In this document: one piece after another, positions 55,891-64,000 of the stretch
How the letters are laid out: each line of letters starts with the position of its first letter
Numbering within the stretch: the first letter of the stretch is position 1
NCBI GenBank assembly: GCA_024500155.1
Contig: CM044875.1
Span: 16,763,203-16,827,202, forward strand
Direction of reading: 5' to 3'
Length of the DNA stretch: 64,000 nt
Origin: Chenopodium formosanum
Taxonomy: Eukaryota; Streptophyta; Magnoliopsida; Caryophyllales; Amaranthaceae
The notes under the pieces: model-generated
The model's input: the letters and a program-made list of their open reading frames with translations, nothing else
What the model was told of the DNA's origin: nothing
Databases searched by the model: none
Position numbers and translations under genes: made by a program

Positions 55891-57035
55891 ACTTACTTTC
55901 CGCGTTTCCTTGAATTGCTACATCATGAATAAATTGTTAGTAACTTCAATAAATATATAAACCAAAAAGTAGAGTTGATTTGGTCCAAACCCTCAGTCAA
56001 TTTTACCTTTCACGCCTTGGTTTAAGGATGGAACCTCGGGTCAAGTATGGAATCCTTGGAGTGCTTAAGGGATGTACGAAGAGAGAATAGGGAAGGCTAG
56101 TATTAGGCTAAGAGAGAGAAGAGAGAAGAGAGAAGAGAGAATGATTGTTGGTGTGTAAGAGAGGAAGAGAGAATATTTTTGAGCCCCGAACTGAAGAAAT
56201 CAGTAGGGTGTTTATAGAGGAAATGAACAGGGGGTTCCACGAAACCCTAGAAGTGATAAGCGCCGCGGAAAAACCCTAATTAAGCACTGCGTCACGGCGT
56301 GTGTACCGTGACACAGTATTGCGCACCATGACACGGTGTACAGTTTTGCCTAAAAAACGTCCAGATTCATTAAGCATAGAGAAAACATGTGAAAAACACC
56401 GTGTCATGGTATGTGTACCGCAACACGGTGCAAAGTACCGTGACACGGTACAAAGCACTATGACACATTAGCATATGCCGCGCCGTGGCGTTTTGCCTTG
56501 ACGCGGTAAATTCCTATTTTTACACGTTTTTAAAACTATGATAACTTTTGACCGGTAACTCGAAATAAAGCATATAATATATCGTTGGAAAGCTTATCAA
56601 GTATACTTTCCTACACAATTAGAATCAGGTCAAAATCTTATGTAGATTTTAAAATATGACTGTTTTAGTGAAAGGGTGTCAGTTTTGGGCCGAGTTTAGT
56701 GTTTTGCTCATATCTTCTTCATTTTAAATCGGAATTGAGCTTATGATGTATCGTTAGAAATCTTATTTAAAGGCCTATATAACCAAATAATATTTGGATC
56801 AATATTATAGGGCCAAAAAATCAGTTTCTCTCAGTTTTGTGATGTAGACACGAAAAGTGGAAATTAAGTTATAGTTTAGCAAAATGGGCCAGGGTTTGGG
56901 TTGGTTTATGAAATGTATTGGGATTGAATATGGATTTAAGCACTCCCAAAATTAAATACTCAACCCGACCAATAATGGCGGTAAAAAATTGTTCATCATC
57001 GGTTTTGGTTTTGGGGATATTTTTAGGTGTCTACA
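55890..57035 (-). mobile_element. LTR-like block, minus orientation
   Basis: Read on the minus strand, it starts TGTAGACACCTAAAAATATC at 57035, a start I associate with Ty3/gypsy Tat/Ogre-type LTRs. It has A/T-rich U3-like sequence and the palindrome array at 56270-56510. The other end and a target duplication could not be fixed. No coding domain. The left limit is a guess. Confidence 0.4.
56270..56510. repeat. Array of CCGTGACACGGT palindromes
   Basis: About nine versions of CCGTG-A-CACGG (accgtgacacag, caccatgacacggtg, caccgtgtcatggta, accgcaacacggtg). GTACCGTGACACGGTAC, a perfect 17-bp odd palindrome, is the best copy. Spacing is 15-60 bp. The block is far richer in GC than its surroundings. 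Confidence 0.8.
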
Positions 57036-57123
57036 CCCGGCCACAATGAAAAATCCCCCATATGGCAAATTCCTCTTTTTTTTTCTTTTTTTTTATCTTT
57101 GTTTTTGTGTTTTTAGTAATTGT

Positions 57124-57440
57124 ACTCACTTCGTGTTTTAATAAGTGTTACAGTTACTAATTCCGGCCGTGTTTTAATTAATAAGTGTTACACCTTCTTT
57201 TTAGGCAAAAAGTTTCATTTAAATATTACTTTATATCTTTTTCTCTCAGGTTCCCCACCCAAACCCACTACTACATTATTTATTATTTCTTTCCTCTTTC
57301 ATTCATTACTTTACGGTAAAATATTAACCCCATTATCTTTCTTTAATAATTATTTAATACACTAACTACCCCACTAACCTCTTATTTTATTTAAGTTAAT
57401 TAAATTGTCTGAAACTATGTGCCGGTCAAAGTATAATGTT
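57124..57440. mobile_element. Degenerate Stowaway-like MITE
   Basis: The left end (actcacttcgtgttttaata, then agtgttac) and right end (gccggtcaaagtataatg) are weak inverted repeats, and the interior matches 7900-8042. The left end is partly duplicated (57124-57150 and 57160-57195). Ends are approximate. Confidence 0.4.
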
Positions 57441-57479
57441 TAACTTGGCTTGTTTGAGTAGTTTTTAATATTAGCTATT

Positions 57480-57790
57480 TGTGTGACTGTTTGACTATTT
57501 GTTGTACGTAAATTTGTTTGATAAAATCAACTGATAGCTAATGGATGTAATTATGCAAAATGACGTTAAATAATATTATTATGTGTTCTTATATATTCAT
57601 TTATTATCAGTATTATTATTACTAATTACTTATTTACTAATTTTAATTATTAATTACTAATACAAATTACTAACGATTAAAAATTATTAATTATTGATAA
57701 ATACGGAGTAATAATTAATTAATAAGTATTAATTACTAATTATTAGTTATTAGTAATTAATTATTAATTACTAATTATTAATTATAAATA
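57480..57790. repeat. AT-only low-complexity DNA
   Basis: Repeated taattactaattattaatta words with almost no G or C. No function is suggested. Confidence 0.7.
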
Positions 57791-57908
57791 AAAAGCTAAT
57801 ACTTCAAAAAATTTCTTTTAAAACCACGACTAGATTAGTGCATTAGTCATTTACACATTACATATACGATTCGAAAAAAAGTCAAAGGAAAATAGAGGAA
57901 ATTACAAG

Positions 57909-58125
57909 TAATGCAGAGGATAATACCACCAAAAGAGGACCAACCATCTATGTCATTCCTCATGAAGTATTGTATGAATTCCCATGGATTCACAACCCAA
58001 ATGATTGATGGATTGTATTTGATGACATTGTAGATGACAATAGCACCATTTAATATAAACCAAATGCTAAAAAAGCGAAAAGATATCTGACTTTATCAGT
58101 CCCACACCTATTGCATCATGAAAAG
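57909..58125 (-). pseudogene. KUP/HAK potassium transporter fragment
   Basis: The minus strand encodes a recognisable middle piece of a KUP/HAK/KT potassium-uptake permease: GTDKVRYLFA (58107-58078), then, after a one-base frame change, SIWFILNGAIVIYNVIKYNP, SIIWVVNPWEFIQYFMRN and DIDGWSSFGGIILCIT. The family pattern is FGT-x-KV ... IWF ... GIYN ... NP-x-Y ... YF-x-RN-x-x-x-GW-x-S-LGG-x-x-LC-ITGTEA. The match stops just before GTEA. An in-frame stop also lies upstream at about 58118. It is about 200 bp, broken, and without other exons nearby. A captured or left-over fragment of a transporter gene. Confidence 0.7.
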
Positions 58126-58331
58126 GAAAATTAAGATGGTAACTGACATCCAAACCACCATTTTTACAAGAGAAATTATTATTTTTTTTTTTTTTTGAAA
58201 AAGCAAGAGAAATAATTATAATTATGGAGAAGTAAATAGAATCATTTCACGAAACAATTTTACATTTTCCCTACAAATACGTACAATGTAGACACTAACA
58301 TTCATAAAACAAAAGGGAGTATCCGTGTGTG

Positions 58332-58347
58332 TATATATATATATAAA

Positions 58348-58399
<52 letters not shown>
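58332..58399. repeat. (AT)n microsatellite
   Basis: An AT run, interrupted once by aaataatt, about 68 bp in total. Just beyond it, a 60-bp unit (cgtagcagataaaactgcta, catgtcaatt) is present twice (58403-58450 and 58462-58510). Confidence 0.9.
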
Positions 58400-58400
<1 letters not shown>

Positions 58401-58519
58401 CACGTAGCAGATAAAACTGCTATTAAATTCATGTCAATTGAAGACCTTTATTAGTTCAAACCCGTAGCAGATAAAACTACTATTACATTCATGTCAATTA
58501 AAAACCTTTATTAGTTTTT

Positions 58520-60170
58520 TTTTTAAAAAAATAATGGTACCGAAAAAACACAAAAAAAAATAAAGAAAAAAAGTAATATCACCTGACAAGGTGTAAAAAC
58601 ATCATCTCTTATCACAAGTGAAACAGTAAGAAGTCTGACAAGTGAAACTGCAGTTGTATACTGTGTGAAGGGTGTGCCCATTGTAGGGGATCCTTCTCCT
58701 CTATGCCCATGGCCCTTTAAAAGATTAGGACTTTACCCTTTTTTAAGGTGTGTTAGTATTTGAATTCCTGACTGTTTTGGGGACCTTGAATTAAAATTGA
58801 TTATATCACAACGTTTTTTTGCAAGAAGCTAATAAGGAGTCGCCAATGAGTTTTCCTCGTTCATGCCTTTCTCCCAAATAGAGTTCAAGGAATATTTAGC
58901 ATGAATTATAAGTTTACTCTTGCCCAAATTGGTCTACTTATACCAGAAATGAGTTTGGGAGCGAGGGTACTAAAATAATGTTCCTTTTAGGGAGGAATCG
59001 CTATTCTAGCCCTAGTGCAAGCTCTTCTTTTTCCACAATTTCATTACCAAACAATATATGCAATGTGATACCTAAAACTAAGTTAGTTAATTTTATTTAC
59101 ACACGTTAATCACGTAGGAATTACATTACAAATGTCGTTATTCTTATTTATTCAAATTCGTGAAAGAACAAAAATAAACAAGATTCGCGTTGATTTAGGT
59201 GATAAAACAATCAATTAATTAATCAATTCTAGTCTTTAATTAACGCAATTAACACTAGGTGAATTAATTAATTAAGATTCGTTTAAGGTGATCAAACAAC
59301 ACTAATTAGTTGATTAAAAGTTGTTTATACAATAAAAGAAAAACTGATTCATCTAAGTGCTCGGGAATCTACCACTTTTCCTTGCTAGATCTTCGTTTAG
59401 AACACTTATGGACTCCTTCTTATTCGGGAGCCTCCACCGTAAGAACAAACAATTAAAAGGGCGAGTGTTTAGGACAAGGGGAATGACTAGTGCATAAGCT
59501 CACAAAGTTTCTACTGACTTTCAGGTTAATTTATGTGTGTTCAAAGCTTTGTATTGAACCACTATTTCTAGGGAATGGATGCATATAGGGTTTTGAACAT
59601 TTTGCCACAGCAGGTGGCGAACACATCTCGAAAGGTCGCTCGCGCGGCTGTTGCACGCAAGTGATTGAGTTGCGCTGCTGATGTTAGCGCAACTAATTGT
59701 ATTGTGTGTGGCTTTATGGTAAGATTGGATTTAATATTTTTATGAAATTCTGAATCTTTCGCGAGCGCACCACTAGAGTTTGCGCTGGGGGTCACACGCA
59801 TCCTTGTAGGTTGCGTGCGCCAGGCCAACGCAACTCCTTGAGTTGCCCACGGTTTTTCCTGCGACAACCTCAGATTTTAACCTAAGCACCTCTAAGTCCG
59901 TTTGTCGAGTTGGTTTACTTGAGCAATGCAAGGTGCTCTCCAAGTTTGCTCATGGAGGATATCTTCCAATAGCATTTTCTTAGGTACTAATGATCACCAT
60001 GTTCACATGGAATTATGCTTATAAGAAGACTTACTATTATGAGCTCGATAACAAGGTTTCGATTGAGGAACTTACAATGGTAGTCGATCAGCATAACTTG
60101 TGTCGTGTTCCAGACTTGGCTATTTTATACTCAAAGCTCACCCATGGCATCCCCTTTAGGACCTTTACAT
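58520..60170. other. Probable retroelement-derived non-coding DNA
   Basis: No protein domain was recognised. The phrase aaggagtcgcca (about 58830) and the following layout resemble non-coding parts of plant gypsy elements. The frame at 59990-60172 (60 residues) has no known motif and I do not call it a gene. Confidence 0.35.
59600..59860. repeat. Cluster of GCGC/GTTGCG words
   Basis: Repeated gttgcg, gcgcaac, cgcgagcgc and gttgcgtgcgcc words in both orientations, for example gagttgcgctgctg, tagcgcaac, gccaacgcaac and gagttgcc. A GC-rich island of short inverted words in AT-rich DNA, similar in kind to 24632-24760 and 56270-56510. Confidence 0.6.
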
Positions 60171-60173
60171 AAT

Positions 60174-61977
60174 GTCATACTTTTGAAGCTTTAAGTTTTG
60201 ATGATGATGAGAATAAGCAAACTTCAACTAATGCGAATTCTCTAAGTATTGTAATTAGAACACGTGAAGTAGACTTTGGAAGTGGAAGAGTAACCTGACT
60301 ATGAAGACTCAAGGAGACTCTGAGGAAATTTAAAGAGAATAGAAGAAGAGTTCCTCAGTGGAACTAACTAAGTTCCTTAATAGGAACATGAAAAGAAGCT
60401 TTCTAGCTAACAAGACCTTGACAACAAGTCGAGTAGCTTGACTTGGTTAGCATTGAAGACAACAAGTTCTATGAGAACTTGGCTTGCGAAGTTCCAGCAA
60501 GGAGCTGGAGATTGAAGGACACCGGGATCTTAATCCTGGACTACGTGAAGCCTAGGTATTCTTAACCTACAACAATTGACAAAACAATCTAGCTAGAATA
60601 TAAGTTTATGTTAAGTTTATCTTTTTAAGGATTGTTGTAAGTATGTTAGGTTAGTTTATGCATGAAATCTATTAGAAGCATGGCATAGCTTGGCAAGTCT
60701 TAAAAATGGAAAGTTTATAAAAGATAAGTTTTAATTTATGAAAATATTTTCCTGGATTATTCTATTTGCTTTCTTATCCCTAAAGAGAGACAAGACAAAA
60801 GTGGTGGTGTACATTTCTCAATAGAGTTTTTTAGCACTCCTAGCCTATTATACGGGTTTCTGCCTCTCAAGATTGCTTTTCTTTTATTAAGGCTTTCGTT
60901 CCAGTCCCTTTGTCTTCCATTACATTAGTAGGTCGATAGGTGAACATAGATAGGTTGCTTGATAAGGAGTCAACCAAGCCATTTCTTTTCAAGCCTTACA
61001 ACTGGCATGATAAATCAAGAGATCAGGAGCAGGAGGTATGTAGTCACTTATTAGAAGCTTAAGGAAAGAGCAAAACAAATGAATAAGAAAGGTAAGATAA
61101 CAGAAAAGATCTTCTCGGCCAAGCTAGCAAACCAGATTTTCTCTCTTAAATGGAAGAATAGCAAGAGATAGGGCTAAAAGTGATGTCCTACTTTCCGTAA
61201 TCCTAACTTCAGTGAGCAGATGAAGTGATTATATTTTATAGAATCTGGTTTTACAAATCATTACCTTTTCATAATTTTATCTTTGTTAAGTTTTCTAAAA
61301 AGATTTTCTTTACAAAATGATTTATTTGCAAACGTGTGATTATGGAAACGACAGTTTATAATTCTATCTTTTGAAAACCCTACTTTACATACAAATGTAT
61401 CTGGTATATAAAGTACAATTCATGATTTACACAATTGGTGAGTTTATGCGTGAAGAATCTGAAAAGAGCTCTAAAAGTGTAAGTCTACTAATTCTAAACT
61501 TTGTCATATTACTTTCGAATTCCATGTGTAGCTTTCCTATCACATATTAGAAGTCAAGTGTTTTTATTGTTTTGGTTTGGTTGAGTGATTAGCTTTTAGC
61601 ATACATATTGTAGGCTTCAAGATTGAAGTCGAGCGAGAAAGTACTCAGGGAGTACGGAGTGAATCTAAGTCAGGGACTTAGGGTGGGTAGAATAGGGTTC
61701 TATTGTGTAGCAAGTTCAGTCTAGAACTTGTGAGTAAAGGTCTGATTATAATAGGTTGTAACTAGGAGAGTTTGCCCTATTATAGTGAAGAGATTTGGTG
61801 ATTGAAATCCCTTAGAGGGTTGAGGTTTTACTTCCAGTTGGGTCCTGGAAGGTTTCCTCGTAAAATCTTGTGTGCATTGCTAAGTTCCTTTATATTCAGT
61901 ATTAATTCCGCAAAAGTAGTCAATAGAAACTCACATACATTCACCCCCCTCTTGTAGTGTTATCTCAACTAACACAT
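60174..61977 (+). mobile_element. LTR-like block (Copia/Sirevirus-like)
   Basis: Starts near taatgtcatacttttgaagc and taagttttgatgatgatgag, and ends near acattcacccccctcttgta. Both resemble ends of Sirevirus-type Copia LTRs as I know them. There is no coding region. A possible 5-bp duplication (cataa / catac) is imperfect. Ends are approximate. Confidence 0.38.
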
Positions 61978-61989
61978 ACTCTCTAAATC

Positions 61990-62102
61990 CGCATTAACCC
62001 GAACATACTAATGTAAGGATGCCTAATTCCAGACCATCTCAGACCCGCCCCCTTATACAATGTCTTACTTTCCACATTCCATGACTTCTAGCTTTACATT
62101 CT
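61990..62102. repeat. Segment shared with intron 3 of the unknown-function gene
   Basis: Contains ctaattccagaccatctcag and acaatgtcttactttccaca as at 54243-54353, with about 80 percent identity by eye over 110 bp. Either a dispersed repeat or a small duplicated piece of the intron. Confidence 0.7.
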
Positions 62103-62415
62103 GGGAAATTCTCTTTGGTACTCTTTAGTTTAATAAAATTCTCTGTGGTGAACAAAGTTTATGAAATTATCTTTGGCACTCATAAAATTTTTAGACTTGA
62201 ACTTCTTCCAAAGCACTAGTGTCACTTGCTATATGCTAAAAACACTTTGATCAATGAACTGCCTAATCAAACAAACAACATTTCAATTAAGCAACTTCCA
62301 AGCAGCAGCATCCTTGACACTTGATCTAGCCTCATAAAGAATTTGCGTGGCTCGCACAAATTCTTTATGTACTAAATGATCTTTTTTTCTTGTTTTCCAT
62401 ATAGAGTAATTATTA

Positions 62416-62660
62416 CTTCCTCTGTTTCTTTATAGTTGCAACACTTCTCTTTTCACATTTGTTGATGCAGAATTTCAATCGTTAATATCTTTAATTACCA
62501 ATATGTAAAAATTATAAACATTTGATATTAAAATAGTATAAATCGGTACAAATCTAACAAGATCTTAAATGACTATATCTTTGACTATATCAACGCTAGT
62601 CAAAGTGGAGCTCATGAATGTAAAAGTCAAACTATTGCAACTATAAAAAAACGAAGGAAG
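62416..62660. mobile_element. Stowaway MITE
   Basis: A 245-bp element with ends cttcctctgtttctttatag and ctataaaaaaacgaaggaag, flanked by TA at 62414-62415 and 62661-62662. Inner sequence ttgcaacact / actattgcaact extends the stem. Confidence 0.8.
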
Positions 62661-62669
62661 TATGATCCA

Positions 62670-63350
62670 ATTAAATCACTTCATGTACAACCTTTTCATC
62701 CATTATGCAACAACACAAAAATATAACAATAGAACCTCGACGTACTCTAACATCAGTTTATTGGGAAAGAAGCACACGCACAATTGTAAGTCGAAGAATA
62801 ATGGTCTTATTTCCTAATGTTTTGTAGAATGGGAAAAGTCACTAACAACCTCGATCAAACACAAAATACACACCAATAAGCTATTCTAAATCTCCCAAAT
62901 GCAATAAATAAAGCACACCAAAATGTAGGTGGGAACGCAATCCAGAAAAATTACAGTTTCCATAAGCAAACACCAAGCCCTTTCACTAATCTAAATAATT
63001 AATGGTACACCAAATAATCCTTCTCTAATAAACAATGTTAGACACTCTACCGAATCAAACATGTCTGGAACAAACCGTTCTCCATATACATCACTAACAA
63101 GTGGATAAATTCAACTAGGAACAGATCGATTATGACTGAAAACGTATAACCAACATTTGGAGAACAAAATGATAATCTAATATTAAATATGTAGCATGAG
63201 ATGGCAAGAACGTTTTGTCTAAATTTGGTATTGATCGACTTCCGTTAAAGTGTCGATTAGATGGAAAATTCGGACATCTTCTATGGATAACCCTCTTTCT
63301 CCTTCCATGCCTCCCCTTTGTGTTTGTGAGTGTGTTTGGCTTGCTGTGTA
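62670..63350. other. Intergenic, no gene recognised
   Basis: Mixed-composition DNA with overlapping short frames on both strands but no domain or motif I can name. Confidence 0.45.
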
Positions 63351-63352
63351 TA

Positions 63353-63897
63353 CTAAAGGTGAGCAAAAATTCCTGGTACCCGAAATTGGAACCGGGATCG
63401 GTGGGTTCGAAATTGGAATTGGACCCGATGGTTCCGATTCCGGATAATAATTTAAGGTTTTGGTTGCAAGCGGTTCCAATTCCAATTCTCAATTTTTTGG
63501 AACCGGAATCGGTTAGGCATCCGGTTACCCAACATATATTAAACTAAATATATTTGAAAAAAACAAAAATATGTTGAATGTAACTAATTTGTAAAATAAA
63601 AAAATTAATATTAATATTTAACATAAATAAAATAGTTTAATGCGTATATGAAAATATAATTATTAAACGCTAAAAGTGAAAATAAACCAAAAAAAATGTT
63701 ATGATTTGTATTATATTTTAATGCTTTATGTATATAAGTGGATATCCGAATCCGGAACCGGTACCTTGTGGAACCAATTCCAATTCCTAAATTTTGAGAC
63801 CCGGTTGTACCGGTTTCAAATTTTAGGACCCGATCCCAACCAATTTCGGGTCCAGATCCTAAAATTTTGACCGGGTACCCGATTTGCTCACCCCTAG
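63353..63897. repeat. Fold-back repeat rich in GGAACCGG/ACCCG words
   Basis: The left end (actaaaggtgagcaaaaatt, then ggtacccg) is the near-complement of the right end (cgggtacccgatttgctcac, then ccctagta). Both arms carry words such as ggaaccgg, ccgattcc and gacccg, with an AT-rich middle (63540-63730). It resembles plant non-autonomous DNA repeats starting AGGGGTGAGCAAA. The target duplication is unclear. Overlapping short frames are by-products. Confidence 0.6.
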
Positions 63898-64000
63898 TAC
63901 TGTACACAATCCCCCATTAACTTTATTTTGCTCTCATTAAAGAAAACCAACTTTACATGGGTCCAAGCATGCATTTGTTCATATGATTAAAATGCTAACC

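Noticed and set aside
59990..60172. 60-residue frame (MITMFTWNYAYKK...)
   Set aside because: Short, no recognisable motif, in retroelement-like DNA; chance frame is the simplest reading.
63130..63900. Overlapping frames on both strands of 65-120 residues
   Set aside because: They run through a fold-back repeat with GGAACCGG words; inverted structure gives frames on both strands.

Overview
This window is nuclear DNA of a flowering plant, most likely a eudicot. It is AT-rich, its genes have GT-AG introns, and it carries many plant transposable elements (Stowaway, Harbinger, hAT and Mutator-like elements, Copia and Ty3/gypsy LTRs). I cannot place the species. No prokaryotic features, CRISPR arrays, rRNA or tRNA genes were seen. 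All gene models below were built by eye from splice sites, reading frame and family knowledge.

Region 1 (1-16 kb) is a minus-strand cluster of phi-class glutathione S-transferase genes, each with the family's three-exon structure. GSTF-B (9170-10448) and GSTF-C (14118-15798) look intact. GSTF-A (468-2808) has a 5-nt length excess in exon 1 that breaks the frame at the catalytic serine. Between A and B lies a second, ruined copy of the A locus (about 3918-7870). It keeps the 3' end, start codon and promoter, but has lost its coding middle to tandem repeats and carries a Mutator-like element, a Harbinger MITE and a hAT element.

Region 2 (16-33 kb) holds a few mobile elements and then an intact minus-strand ATG18a-type autophagy gene in four exons (21414-32120). 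Its second intron is 5.9 kb and contains an LTR-like block, a tandem duplication and a Stowaway MITE.

Region 3 (33-41.4 kb) is mobile DNA: a decayed Ty3/gypsy gag, a 2.5 kb solo LTR with a 5-bp target duplication, and a 3.0 kb candidate non-TIR Mutator-like element with a 9-bp target duplication and an array of degenerate TGTTCATTT motifs.

Region 4 (42.5-55.2 kb) holds two minus-strand genes. One encodes an SRC2-like C2-domain protein with a Pro/Gly/Tyr-rich tail (42585-43553). The other is a 14-exon gene for a nuclear-looking protein of unknown function (45103-54872) that needs an 11-nt microexon. Its seventh intron contains a very young Copia element with identical LTRs that has lost most of its reverse transcriptase.

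Region 5 (55.2-64 kb) has no intact gene. It contains LTR-like blocks with clustered GC-rich palindromes, a potassium-transporter (KUP/HAK) pseudogene fragment, a Stowaway MITE and a fold-back repeat. The genes do not form a pathway; the only functional grouping is the GST cluster.
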